This document shows positions 7,718-16,273 of a stretch of 64,000 nucleotides of DNA, in pieces (the stretch's first letter is position 1; each line of letters begins with the position of its first letter). Under the pieces are notes generated by a model. It did no database searches, was not told the DNA's origin, and saw nothing but the letters and a program-made list of their open reading frames with translations. This DNA is from CAVVXX01 sp963707975 (GTDB taxonomy: Bacteria > Pseudomonadota > Alphaproteobacteria > Micropepsales > Micropepsaceae): NCBI GenBank assembly GCA_963707975.1, contig OY970177.1, positions 124,001 to 188,000 on the forward strand, read 5' to 3'. A program made the translations under genes and the position numbers.

Positions 7718-9665
7718 TCACCCCGCCTTGTTGACGCGCATGTACCATTCGACGAGGCGGCGCACCTGTCGCTGCGTGTAGCCGCGCGCCAGCATGCGCT
7801 TGACGAACTCGTTGTGCTTGGTTTCGGTCTCGCTGTCCTTCTTGGACTCGAAGCTGATGACCGGCAGCAAATCTTCCACCTGCGTGAACATCCGCTTCTC
7901 GATGACGTTGCGGATTTTCTCATACGCCGTCCAGGCCGGATTCTTGCCGTCATTCTGCCGCGCGATAGCGAAGCGCGAATTTCACCACCTCATTGCGGAA
8001 GTCCTTTGGATTGGCGATGCCGGCCGGTTTTTCGATCTTCGAGAGTTCCGTATCGATTGCCGCAGCGGTCGAGCAATTGGCCGGTATCGGCATCCTTGAA
8101 GTCCTGATCCTCGATCCAGGCGTCGGCATAGGCGATGTAGCGGTCGAACAGATTCTGGCCGTATTCGCCATAAGATTCGAGATAGGCCTTCTGGATTTCC
8201 TTGCCGATGAATTCGGCATAACGCGGCGCCAGCTCCGCCTTGATGAATTCGAGATATTTCTTTTCGGTCTCTTCCGGGAACTGTTCGCGGCGAATGGATT
8301 GTTCCAGCACATACATCAGGTGCACCGGGATCCGCGGTGATTTCGGTGACATCGTAATTGAAGGTCTCCGACAGCGTCTTGTAGGCGAAGCGGGTGGAAA
8401 TGCCCGTCATGCCTTCGTCAATGCCGGCAGCGTCTTTGTATTCCTGCAGCGTTTTCGCCTTGGGATCGGTGTCGCGCAACTTTTCGCCGTCATAAACGCG
8501 CATCTTGGAGGTGAGGTTGGAGTTCTCATGCTCCTTGAGCCGCGTCATGACGCAGAATTTTGCCAGCATTTCCAGCGTTTCGGGCGCGCAAGGCGCGCGT
8601 GTCGAGTTCGCTTTCGTGCAGCAGCTTCTTGTAGATACGCACTTCCTCGGTCGCGCGCAGGCAATAGGGCACGGTGATGACGCAGATGCGGTCGAGGAAC
8701 GCCTCGTTGTTCTTGTTCGACTTAAACTGTTGCCATTCGGCTTCGTTCGAGTGCGCGAGAATGATGCCGTTGAAGGGAATGGGGCCCAGCGTTTCGGTGC
8801 CGATGTAATTGCCTTCCTGGGTCGCCGTCAGCAGCGGGTGCAGCACCTTGATCGGTGCCTTGAACATTTCGACGAATTCCAGCAGGCCCTGATTGGCGTG
8901 GCATAGCCCGCCAGAGAAGCTGTAGGCGTCGGGATCGTTCTGGCTGAAATGCTCGAGCTTGCGGATGTCAACCTTGCCGGCCAGCGATGAAATGTCCTGA
9001 TTGTTCTCGTCGCCGGGCTCTGTTTTGGCGATGGCGATCTGGCGCAATTTGGAGGGATAGAGCTTCGCCACTTCGAATTTCGATATGTCGCCGCCGAATT
9101 CGTCCAAACGTTTCACCGCCCACGGGCTGATGACGCCGGTCAGGCGGTGGCTGTCGATGCCATAACGATCCTGCAAGAGCGCTGCGAGGTCGGTCGAGCG
9201 GAAGAGCCCAAGCGGGCTTTCGAAAACAGGGCTGACTTGGTTGCCGGCCTTCAGCACATAGATAGGATATTTTTCCATCAGGTCCTTCAGCCGCTCGGCC
9301 AGCGAGGACTTGCCGCCGCCAACCGGGCCGAGGAGATAAAGAATCTGCCGTTTCTCTTCGAGGCCCTGCGCCGCGTGCTTGAAATAGCCCACGATGCGCT
9401 CGAGCGTGTCCTCCATGCCGTAGAAGCCTTCGAAGGCGCGATAACGCTTGATGGTGCGGTTGAAGAAAATGCGACCGAGCCGCGGATCCTGCGACGTGTC
9501 CACCAGCTCCGGCTCGCCGATTGCCGCGATCAGCCGCTCGGATGGCGAGGCGTAGAGCATCTTGTCGTCGCGCGCCGCCAGCAGCCAGTCGCGCAAGCTC
9601 ATCGTTTCCACTTGCTCGCGCGAATACGCCTGATTGAAAAGATCGAAGACGTCTAGTTCGCTCAT
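7718..9665 (-). pseudogene. prkA: PrkA serine protein kinase, four apparent frameshifts
   Basis: The start ATG (9663-9665) has a strong AAGGAG ribosome binding site. The intact N-terminal 350 residues carry the AAA-type P-loop GPVGGGKSS and the PrkA blocks FYGMEDTLERIVGYF and ISSLAGKVDIRKLEHF. The family sequence then continues through four +1 shifts, near 8590-8602, 8325, 8062-8070 and 7957-7964, with recognisable blocks in turn: MLAKFCVMTRLKEHEN, EFIGKEIQKAYLESYGEYGQ, IEKPAGIANPKDFRNEVV and the C-terminal RQVRRLVEWYMRVNKAG. The span of 1948 bp is close to the roughly 645 residues of E. coli PrkA. The shifts fall in GC-rich runs. PrkA is a cytosolic Ser/Thr kinase of nitrogen-starvation and stationary-phase response and heads this operon. 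Decay or assembly error are both possible. Confidence 0.87.
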
Positions 9666-10229
9666 TGTCAGCCGCTCCTTCCGGTTCGGCCTGCACACGA
9701 TTCCAACGCGTCTTCGTGTCGAATGCGTGGCACGCCCCGGCTCCCCTTGGTTGATGCTTTCAAACCTCCGTGAGATGTCCTCTTTAACAAGCGATTTAGC
9801 ACCCGCCATTTCCTTTCGCATCTGCAAAAAGTAACGGCTTTGGGGCCGGCAATAACGCACCGGCCATCCACCACACCCATGAAATGTCTTTTGTAACCCC
9901 CGCGTGCGCGCCCAGCGCCACGCTGATTTGACAGCAGTGTAACGCGATCCGTGCTTTTCCCAAAGCGTTCAATCATCGCAGTACCCGCAAGACTATCCAA
10001 GAATGGCCATGTTTGCGTGGCCATGCAGCCACAATCGGAGAAGAAGGTTAGCGCGTGAGATTGTCGTGCATGAACCGGCGTTCATTTTTGCGCCAAGGCG
10101 CCGAAGGAGAAAGGATTTGCGTCTACAAAATATGACAGTCGCGGCGTCAGCACTCGAGGCCGCCCACTGCCATGCCCGACCGCACGTTTCGGTCTTGCAG
10201 CTTGGCTCTTGCTCCGCCAAGCTTGTCTC
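9666..10229. other. 564-bp intergenic region between divergent prkA and GNAT genes
   Basis: No credible coding sequence is seen. The region should hold the promoter of the prkA operon on the minus strand and that of the acetyltransferase gene on the plus strand. A short dyad (ATGGCCA/TGGCCAT, about 10003-10024) and the hairpin at 10199-10223 are the only structured elements noticed. No clear -35/-10 pair and no GGAAC...CGTT general-stress (EcfG) promoter could be recognised by eye. Confidence 0.5.
10199..10223 (+). promoter_or_regulatory. Perfect stem-loop just before the GNAT start codon
   Basis: AGCTTGGC (10199-10206) and GCCAAGCT (10216-10223) form a perfect 8-bp stem with a 9-nt loop. 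It ends 6 bp before the ATG at 10230, where the ribosome binding site should be. No purine-rich ribosome binding sequence is visible outside the stem. It could be an operator or a translation-controlling hairpin; there is no T-run, so it is not a terminator. Confidence 0.35.
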
Positions 10230-10775
10230 ATGACTGCTCGTGATTTCCTGATCCGTGAAGCCCGCCTTGGCGATGCTATGGCGATCGCGCGCATCTATAT
10301 AAATTCTTGGCGCGACACCTATGCCGGCATTCTGCCCGCGCGCGGGCTGCTCGGCATGGATATCGAGCGCCAGGCCGCGCGCTGGCGTTCAGCCATTGCC
10401 ATGCCGGGGCGCGAAGCCGTGCTAGTTGCCGAAAGCTATAAGGAAACGATCCTTGGCATGACGAGTTTGGGCCGGGCGCGTGACTCGGATCTGGGATTTG
10501 GCGGCGAGATTTACACGCTCTACGTCGATCCGATGGCGACCGGAAAAGGCATCGGACGTGCTCTTATGCATGCGGGCTTTGAAGCGCTCTGCGAGCGCGA
10601 GTTCGGCGGCTGCCTCATCTGGGCGCACGCGCAGAACCCGGCGCGGTTCTTCTATCAGGCGATGGGCGGCAAACTGGTGGCCGAACGAGTCACCAGCATG
10701 ATGGGCATGTCAGTGCCTGAAGTGGCGTTCGGCTGGAAAAAGCTCGCGCTCGCCGAAGCGAACCGCGCGCCTTAA
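10230..10775 (+). CDS. GNAT family N-acetyltransferase
   Basis: This is a cytosolic acetyl-CoA-dependent acetyltransferase of 181 residues. The N-terminal strand-helix (FLIREARLGDAMAIARIY, then a W in NSWRDTYAG) is typical of GNAT proteins. Motif A is clear: LYVDPMATGKGIGRALM, the pyrophosphate-binding G-x-G-x-G/A loop. It is followed by the motif-B-like NPARFFYQAMGGKL. The substrate cannot be told. The ATG at 10230 is chosen because the family match begins immediately after it; a TTG at 10209 lies inside a hairpin. The gene is convergent with the SixA gene and the stop codons overlap by 4 bp. Confidence 0.85.
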   Translation: MTARDFLIREARLGDAMAIARIYINSWRDTYAGILPARGLLGMDIERQAARWRSAIAMPGREAVLVAESYKETILGMTSLGRARDSDLGFGGEIYTLYVDPMATGKGIGRALMHAGFEALCEREFGGCLIWAHAQNPARFFYQAMGGKLVAERVTSMMGMSVPEVAFGWKKLALAEANRAP

Positions 10776-11323
10776 TCGTCGTCCGCGTCTTTGGCAGATG
10801 AAAGGTCTTTCGGCCGGACAAAATCGGCCAGACGGCCTACACCGGGCTTGATTGAGTTCCAGCTTTCTCCGCGGAAATTGAGCACCGCCAGCGCACCGGT
10901 GGGAAATTTCTGGGCCATCACCTCGGCAAACTTGCGCCCGGCTGCTGACTTAGGAGGCGCCGCGAGCGCCAGCGCCAGCTGCTCCATTCCCGGATTGTGA
11001 CCGACCAATAGTAGCGGCGATGCCGGCGCCCCGCGCACTGCCGCAAGCAGATTTGGCCACGGCGCGAGATAGAGCGTGTCCTGGTAACGCACCTCTGGCG
11101 TCGTTTCGAATGAACGCAAAAGAATTTTCAATGTCTCACGCGTGCGCGCTGACGTCGAGCACAACACCAGCGCTGGCACGTAACCTTTCTCGCGCATGTG
11201 GCGGCCCATCAAGGAAGCCGCCATGCGGCCGCGGTCGTTCAACTGCCGTGCATGATCGCCACGCCCGGAGGCAGCTTTCGAGCGATCCGATTTCGCATGT
11301 CTCAGCAGCAGCAATCTTTGCAT
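10772..11323 (-). CDS. SixA-like phosphohistidine phosphatase (histidine phosphatase family)
   Basis: This 183-residue protein has the catalytic RHAKS motif at residues 8-12, an R-T-R-E-T segment near residue 60 and a second catalytic His in LLVGHNPG, all in SixA order and spacing. E. coli SixA removes phosphate from histidines of phosphotransfer proteins. The target here is unknown, and other small-molecule phosphatase roles in this superfamily cannot be excluded. It is cytosolic, starts at an ATG and is transcribed divergently from the osmC-like gene across 108 bp. Confidence 0.82.
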   Translation of the reverse strand: MQRLLLLRHAKSDRSKAASGRGDHARQLNDRGRMAASLMGRHMREKGYVPALVLCSTSARTRETLKILLRSFETTPEVRYQDTLYLAPWPNLLAAVRGAPASPLLLVGHNPGMEQLALALAAPPKSAAGRKFAEVMAQKFPTGALAVLNFRGESWNSIKPGVGRLADFVRPKDLSSAKDADDD

Positions 11324-11431
11324 CGAATAAGGTTAGCAAATGGCGCGATGGCATGCACGGCGGGTTTCAGCTTGACCTGAAAAGCCTTGAACCCTATCGC
11401 TTAGCCAGGCGGAGCGCATGGAGACAGTACC

Positions 11432-11884
11432 ATGTCGGAACATCATGCAACGGTGGTCTGGCGGCGGGCCAGCGCCGATTTCACCTATGACAGCTACAAC
11501 CGCGGCCATGAATGGCGCTTCAAAGGCGGCGTCACAGTTCCCGCTACGGCAGCGGTCGCGTATCGCGGCGACGCCGACCGCGTCGATCCCGAAGAGGCCT
11601 ACGTCGCCTCGCTGTCGAGCTGCCACATGCTGACTTTTCTCGCCATTGCCGCGCGCAAGCGGCTGGGCGTGGATTCCTACGAAGACGATGCCGTGGGCTA
11701 TATGGAGAAAAATTCCAAAGGCAAGCTCGCCATCACGCGCGTCATGTTGCGCCCGCGCGTGCGCTTTGCGCCTGGCATCGCGGTATCGCGCGCCGATCTC
11801 GACGCCATGCACCATGTCTCGCACGCCGAATGCTTCATCGCCAATTCGGTGACCACCGAGATTGATGTCGAGCCTCAGTTCTGA
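11432..11884 (+). CDS. OsmC/Ohr family peroxidase-like protein
   Basis: OsmC-family proteins reduce organic hydroperoxides with two redox cysteines. Both are present in the 150-residue protein: SLSSCHMLTFL near residue 65 and HAECFIANSV near the C-terminus. The early F-K-G-G-V-x-V segment also fits. A GGAG sequence precedes the ATG at 11432 at suitable spacing. The apaG gene follows after 3 bp, suggesting cotranscription. Membership is clear; the split between OsmC and Ohr types is not resolved, though the sequence is closer to general OsmC-like proteins. Confidence 0.87.
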   Translation: MSEHHATVVWRRASADFTYDSYNRGHEWRFKGGVTVPATAAVAYRGDADRVDPEEAYVASLSSCHMLTFLAIAARKRLGVDSYEDDAVGYMEKNSKGKLAITRVMLRPRVRFAPGIAVSRADLDAMHHVSHAECFIANSVTTEIDVEPQF

Positions 11885-11887
11885 ACC

Positions 11888-12277
11888 ATGTACGAAGAAA
11901 CCACCCGCCATATCCGCGTAGCGGTAGAGCCGAGCTTCCTCGACGATCAATCCGAGCCGGACGAACATCGCTATCTTTGGACCTATCGCATCGTGATCGA
12001 GAACCGCGGGCCCGACGCCGTGCAGCTGCTCTCGCGCTATTGGCGCATCACGGACGCACGGGGGACTGTGCGCGAGGTGCGGGGTGCCGGCGTGATTGGC
12101 GAGCAGCCGGTGATCGCGCCCGGCGAATGCTTTGAATACACTAGCGGGGCGCCGCTGGAGACGCCCTCGGGCTTCATGCAGGGCAGTTACCGCATGCGCG
12201 CGGCGCATGGCGAATTCGATGTCGGCATTCCGCTTTTTGCGCTCGACAGCCCTTACGAAACACGCCGGATACATTAA
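11888..12277 (+). CDS. apaG: ApaG domain protein
   Basis: The 129-residue protein is a full-length ApaG. It has the opening VAVEPSFLDDQS, then WTYRIVIENRG, LLSRYWRITDA, the G-x-G-V-x-G-E-Q-P element and F-x-Y-x-S-G-x-x-L-x-T-P-S-G-x-M-x-G-x-Y. ApaG forms a fibronectin-III-like fold; it was linked genetically to cobalt/magnesium resistance in enterobacteria but its molecular role is unsettled. It lies between osmC and folE. Confidence 0.93.
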   Translation: MYEETTRHIRVAVEPSFLDDQSEPDEHRYLWTYRIVIENRGPDAVQLLSRYWRITDARGTVREVRGAGVIGEQPVIAPGECFEYTSGAPLETPSGFMQGSYRMRAAHGEFDVGIPLFALDSPYETRRIH

Positions 12278-12316
12278 ATATTGATCGGAAACCCTTAGAA
12301 CGGCATACACTCCTTC

Positions 12317-12961
12317 ATGGCCAATGGACCAAAACGCCGCTTTGCCGTGACCAGCGCTTCGCCCGCTCAGGCCCAACGCCCCAGCCGCAAGGAAGCGGAG
12401 GACGCTGTGCGCACGCTGCTCCGTTGGACGGGCGACGACCCCGCGCGCGAGGGGCTTGCCGAAACGCCGGAACGCGTTGTGCGTGCCTATGAGGACTGGT
12501 TCTCGGGCTATGCCGAAGACCCTGAGGCTTTTCTTGCACGCACTTTCGAGGAAGTGGACGGCTATGACGAGATCATCGTTTTGCGCGACATCCGTTTCGC
12601 CTCGCATTGCGAGCACCATCTGGCGCCCATCATAGGGCGCGCCCATATCGGCTATCTGCCCAACCGCAAGGTGGTCGGTATTTCCAAGCTCGTGCGTGTG
12701 GTTGAGGTCTATGCGCGCCGGCTTCAGGTGCAGGAAAAGATGAACGCGCAGATCGCCAATTGCATCCAGCACGTGCTGGAGCCCAAAGGTGTGGCGGTGG
12801 TGATAGAGGCGACGCACCAATGCATGACCACACGCGGGGTGCACAAACCAGGCGTGGTGATGGTGACATCGAGCATGCTGGGCGAATTCCGCAAGAATCC
12901 GCTGACGCGGCGCGAATTCCTCGCCATCATCGGCAATCCGACCTCCAGCATGGACGATTAG
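12317..12961 (+). CDS. folE: GTP cyclohydrolase I
   Basis: GTP cyclohydrolase I converts GTP to 7,8-dihydroneopterin triphosphate, the first step of folate synthesis. The 214-residue protein shows the zinc-binding and catalytic block SHCEHHLAPIIG, the segment GYLPNRKVVGISKLVR and the second zinc ligand region THQCMTTRGV. Length and domain order match the family. The last 4 bp overlap the stop of the convergent exported-protein gene. Confidence 0.96.
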   Translation: MANGPKRRFAVTSASPAQAQRPSRKEAEDAVRTLLRWTGDDPAREGLAETPERVVRAYEDWFSGYAEDPEAFLARTFEEVDGYDEIIVLRDIRFASHCEHHLAPIIGRAHIGYLPNRKVVGISKLVRVVEVYARRLQVQEKMNAQIANCIQHVLEPKGVAVVIEATHQCMTTRGVHKPGVVMVTSSMLGEFRKNPLTRREFLAIIGNPTSSMDD

Positions 12962-13497
12962 GGCGCCACCAGATCGCCGAACTGGACGCGGATTTCGCGT
13001 CTCATTCTCTGATCGAAACTATCGGCTGCGAGCTCGAGCACTTTGGCATAGGCAGCATCGAGATCATCAAGCGAGGCGCTTTGCGCCACCGTGGCCGTGG
13101 CCACCGCTTCGGCCGTGGCGCTGGCGGCACGGTGCGGCGTTTCATACTCAAGCCGCGCTTTGAGATGCGCGATCAGCTTGCGGTCCTGCTGGTCCTTGAA
13201 CATGGCGCTGAAGCCATGCTCGACCGGTAATTTTTCCACATCGATCGAGGCATCGAGAATAATGAACCGCACGGGTAGGCCGTTGCCGGTAAACGCCAAA
13301 TTGTCGCGCGCCCAGTGTTCCAGCACCGAAGAAGGCTTGGGGCTATGGCGTTCCGCATCCGCATCGGAAATAGGCAAGGAATGATCTTCCACGCCGACAC
13401 CAATGGCATCAAGCCGGATAGGCGCTTCCGCTTCAGCGGGCGCGCACCAGCCCAGCAGCAACGCCGTGGCCATACCTGACAACACCAAACGATACAT
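12958..13497 (-). CDS. Exported protein of unknown function
   Basis: This 179-residue protein has a signal peptide (MYRLVLSGMATALLLGWCAPAEA). The C in GWC does not fit a strong lipobox, so periplasmic release is likelier than lipidation. The mature part includes LEHWARDNLAFTG and FIILDASIDVEKLPVE and has no domain I recognise. It ends in a helical, charged segment (FDQRMRREIRVQFGDLVAP). It follows hslO by 12 bp and is probably the last gene of an argD-hslO transcript. A role in the envelope is inferred only from the signal peptide. Confidence 0.65.
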   Translation of the reverse strand: MYRLVLSGMATALLLGWCAPAEAEAPIRLDAIGVGVEDHSLPISDADAERHSPKPSSVLEHWARDNLAFTGNGLPVRFIILDASIDVEKLPVEHGFSAMFKDQQDRKLIAHLKARLEYETPHRAASATAEAVATATVAQSASLDDLDAAYAKVLELAADSFDQRMRREIRVQFGDLVAP

Positions 13498-13509
13498 CGT
13501 CGTTTCTCC

Positions 13510-14454
13510 TCAATGGTTTTTCGCCAATGCTTGCGGGGAAAATTCGTAAACCGCGCCGCAGAACTCGCATTTCGCGCGCACCACGCCGTCGTTGTCGGCC
13601 AGATCGGCAAGTTCGGCCGCGTCGTAGGATTTAAGCACCGACGACACCTTCTTCGCGCTGCAGCCGCAATGAAAGCGCAAGGGCTCGGCCGCGTGCACGC
13701 GAACTTCGTCTTCGTGAAACAGGCGCCACAGCACGTCTTCCGCCGCTACTGCGCTATCGAGCAACTCGTAATCTTCCAGCGTCTCGAGAAACAGCGCGAT
13801 ACGCCGCCAATCGTCGGACGCACGCACATCGCGCTCGGTTTCGGGCATCGCCTGCACCATCAGACCCCCTGCGCACCACCCATTATTACGCTTGCCGGAT
13901 ACCGAAGTTCCTGCACGGTAGATGGGCCCGGCCGCCAGCCTGAGCGCGGTGGCCAGCTGTTCGGACTGATCGAAATAAACCTCGGCCGAAGCGGCCAATC
14001 CATTTGCCGCCAACGGCACGATGCCTTGATAGGCGTTCACGCCGGGCTTGGGCTCGATGGTGATGGCGAGCACGCCATCGCCAGCGAGCGCCGTGAAATC
14101 GGCGCCAGGCTCAAGCGTGGCAAAGCGCGCCTCATCGAGCCGCGCATAACCGCGTAAGCCGCCGCCAGTGAAGAAATCCGACACCACCAGATTGAGCGCG
14201 CCGTCGCTTTTGGTTTGCACGCTCATGCGCCCCGCCTGCTTGAGCGAGGAGCCAAGAAGGGCCGCGAGCGTCAGCGCTTCACCAAGCGTGCGTTGCGCAG
14301 TCTCGGGCAAGGGATGCGCTGCGAGCGCGCGCGTCGTCACCGCGTCGAGCCGCACCAGCCGCCCGCGCATGCCAAGATCGGGCAGATCGAATGGCAGCAC
14401 AAAATCGGCTGGCGGCGCGGGCGTATAGCGGCGCTTGCCGCCACGCGCCGTCAT
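13510..14454 (-). CDS. hslO: Hsp33 redox-regulated chaperone
   Basis: Hsp33 is a cytosolic holdase chaperone switched on when oxidation releases zinc from four cysteines. All four are in the C-terminal part of this 314-residue protein: C-G-C in RFHCGCSAKKV and C-E-F-C in VRAKCEFCGAVYEF. The N-terminal body has the family segments (LGEALTLAALLGSSLK, then GRMSVQTKSDGALNLVV). Its ATG overlaps the argD stop (ATGA), so the pair is translationally coupled. In many alphaproteobacteria argF lies between these two genes; here it is absent. Confidence 0.95.
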   Translation of the reverse strand: MTARGGKRRYTPAPPADFVLPFDLPDLGMRGRLVRLDAVTTRALAAHPLPETAQRTLGEALTLAALLGSSLKQAGRMSVQTKSDGALNLVVSDFFTGGGLRGYARLDEARFATLEPGADFTALAGDGVLAITIEPKPGVNAYQGIVPLAANGLAASAEVYFDQSEQLATALRLAAGPIYRAGTSVSGKRNNGWCAGGLMVQAMPETERDVRASDDWRRIALFLETLEDYELLDSAVAAEDVLWRLFHEDEVRVHAAEPLRFHCGCSAKKVSSVLKSYDAAELADLADNDGVVRAKCEFCGAVYEFSPQALAKNH

Positions 14455-15638
14455 ACGGCCTTCCTTGCGGCCTCGAAGCTGGCGCAGGTCGTGGTCAACG
14501 CCGCCATCGCCTCGTCGAGATGGCTTTCGTTGACGATGAGGGGCGGCGCCAAGCGGATGACATTTTCGGTTGCGCCAACTGCCAGCATGAAGTTGTCGCG
14601 CAGGCGCGAAAGAAATTCGGCGCTGGGCACGTTGAGCTTGAGCCCGAGCAACAGGCCCTGCCCGCGCACTTCGGCGATTACCCCCGGATGTTCAGCCGGC
14701 AGCATCGAGAGCTGCTGCTGGAAATGGCCGGAGATGCGCCGCACGTGCTCGAGAAATGTCGGCGCCAGCATGACATCAAGCACGGCATTGCCCACCGCCA
14801 TAGCGAGCGGATTGCCGCCATAGGTCGAGCCATGGCTGCCGATTGTCATTCCCTTGGCCGCACGCTCGGTGGCAAGACACGCGCTTAACGGAAAGCCGCC
14901 GCCGATGCCTTTGGCCACCGCCATGATGTCGGGGGTAACGCCCGCCCATTCATGGGCGAAAAGTTTTCCTGTGCGCCCCATGCCGGTTTGCACTTCGTCG
15001 AAGATCAGCAGGATGTCCTTCTGGTCACAGAACTGGCGGAGCTTTTTGAGAAAACCGTCTGGCGGGGTGCGAACGCCCATTTCGCCCTGGATAGGTTCGA
15101 TCAAAATGGCGGCTGTGGCGGGGCTGAAAGCGTTTTTCACCGCCTCGAAATCGCCAAATGGCGCTTGGTCGAAGCCGTCCACTCTGGGCCCGAAACCTTC
15201 CAGATATTTCGCGCTACCTCCGGCCGCGATCATGGCCAGTGTGCGGCCATGGAAAGCGCCTTCGAAAGTGATAATGCGCCAGCGTTCAGTGGCCCCGTTC
15301 GCATAGTGATATCTGCGCGCCATCTTGACCGCGCATTCCACCGCCTCTGCACCCGAATTGGCGAAGAACACCGTGTCGGCGAAGGTTGCTTCGGTCAGGC
15401 GTTTGGCGAGGCGTTCCTGTTCGGGAATGCGATAGAGATTGGAGGTGTGCCAGAGCTTTTCGGCCTGCCCGCGAAGGGCCGCCACCAGATGCGGATGCGC
15501 GTGGCCCAGCCCGTTGACCGCGATGCCGGAGCCGAAATCAAGATAACGCTCGCCCTTGTCGTCGAACAGGTAGGGCCCGTCGCCGCGCTCAAAGGCGATG
15601 TCGGCGCGGGCATACGTGGGCAGCACCGGCGCAATCAC
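14451..15638 (-). CDS. argD: Acetylornithine/succinyl-diaminopimelate aminotransferase
   Basis: This is a class III PLP aminotransferase of 395 residues acting in arginine (and possibly lysine) synthesis. Key features are the N-terminal LDFGSGIAVNGLGHAHP, the phosphate-binding FANSGAEAVECAVK, the cofactor Asp in LLIFDEVQTGMGRTGK, the PLP-lysine motif AVAKGIGGGFP and the late STYGGNPLAMAVG. The start is GTG (15636-15638). ArgD is the most likely of the closely related ornithine/GABA-type enzymes, because of its length and its coupling to hslO. Confidence 0.92.
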   Translation of the reverse strand: MIAPVLPTYARADIAFERGDGPYLFDDKGERYLDFGSGIAVNGLGHAHPHLVAALRGQAEKLWHTSNLYRIPEQERLAKRLTEATFADTVFFANSGAEAVECAVKMARRYHYANGATERWRIITFEGAFHGRTLAMIAAGGSAKYLEGFGPRVDGFDQAPFGDFEAVKNAFSPATAAILIEPIQGEMGVRTPPDGFLKKLRQFCDQKDILLIFDEVQTGMGRTGKLFAHEWAGVTPDIMAVAKGIGGGFPLSACLATERAAKGMTIGSHGSTYGGNPLAMAVGNAVLDVMLAPTFLEHVRRISGHFQQQLSMLPAEHPGVIAEVRGQGLLLGLKLNVPSAEFLSRLRDNFMLAVGATENVIRLAPPLIVNESHLDEAMAALTTTCASFEAARKAV

Positions 15639-15728
15639 GCAAAACTCCTTTGCCTCAGCGCCTTAGCGCCGCCTGGAAGGCGCGTCTTATCAGCCGGGGC
15701 GGCAGAATGGGTCAAGCGTGGCGCAATC

Positions 15729-15733
15729 GACTC
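15729..15733. promoter_or_regulatory. GANTC (CcrM-type) methylation site upstream of gcrA
   Basis: A GACTC occurs about 95 bp before the gcrA ATG. In Caulobacter-type alphaproteobacteria, CcrM methylates GANTC and GcrA responds to that methylation. A single short site can occur by chance, so its relevance is only suggestive. Confidence 0.25.
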
Positions 15734-15770
15734 AGCTTGTGGAAAAGGCCTTGAAGGCGCGTGGCACTTA

Positions 15771-15798
15771 TTGTGTCCATTTCTACCTCTGCTACGAT
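15771..15798 (+). promoter_or_regulatory. Possible promoter of gcrA
   Basis: TTGTGT (15771-15776) and TACGAT (15793-15798) are spaced by 16 bp and lie 29 bp before the ATG at 15827. Both depart from consensus, so this is a tentative sigma-70-type call. Confidence 0.3.
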
Positions 15799-15826
15799 AT
15801 GTAGTGGAAATAAGGGGGATGCACCC

Positions 15827-16267
15827 ATGGGCTGGACAGAAGAACGGGTTGAGCAGCTCAAGACGCTTTGGACCGAAGGGCTGAGCGCGAGCCAGATCGC
15901 GCGCGTCATGGGCGGCGTCACGCGCAATGCCGTCATCGGCAAGGTGCACCGGCTCGGCCTTGCGGGGCGAGCGACATCCACCCGCTCGGAGCGCCCGCGC
16001 ATTTCCATGCCGCGCCAGCACATCGTGCGCGCGGCACCTGAGCCCGAAATCGTGGAGCAGGAGCCGCTGACGCTGGAAGACGGCAGCCACGCCAATGTGC
16101 TGACGGTGAACGACCGCATGTGCCGCTGGCCCATCGGCGATCCCGCCGACAACGCCTTCCATTTCTGCGGCCGCAAGCCGAAAGACGGCTCGCCCTATTG
16201 CGAGGCGCATGCGCGCAAGGCCTATCAGCCGCAAAGCGCTCGCAGGGATCGCCGCGCCGCGGGCTGA
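15827..16267 (+). CDS. gcrA: GcrA cell cycle regulator
   Basis: GcrA is an alphaproteobacterial transcription regulator that binds RNA polymerase sigma-70 and methylated GANTC promoters to drive cell-cycle genes. The 146-residue protein begins with the hallmark MGWTEERVEQLKTLW helix-turn-helix and the G-x-T-R-N-A-V-I-G-K-x-H-R-L-G-L block. It ends with the conserved Cys-containing domain CRWPIGDP...FHFCGR...YCEAHARKAYQP. An in-frame upstream start at 15761 would only add unrelated residues, so the ATG at 15827 (after AAGGGGGA) is preferred. It is convergent with phoB. Confidence 0.96.
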   Translation: MGWTEERVEQLKTLWTEGLSASQIARVMGGVTRNAVIGKVHRLGLAGRATSTRSERPRISMPRQHIVRAAPEPEIVEQEPLTLEDGSHANVLTVNDRMCRWPIGDPADNAFHFCGRKPKDGSPYCEAHARKAYQPQSARRDRRAAG

Positions 16268-16273
16268 GGTCAG

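Noticed and set aside
9993..10220. 75-codon minus-strand frame in the prkA upstream gap
   Set aside because: There is no start signal, no family resemblance and biased composition; it also spans the hairpin at 10199.
11333..12844. 503-codon open frame on the minus strand across osmC, apaG and folE
   Set aside because: It lies opposite three clear conserved genes, has no recognisable domain, and is rich in His, Arg and Ala as expected for antisense frames in GC-rich DNA.
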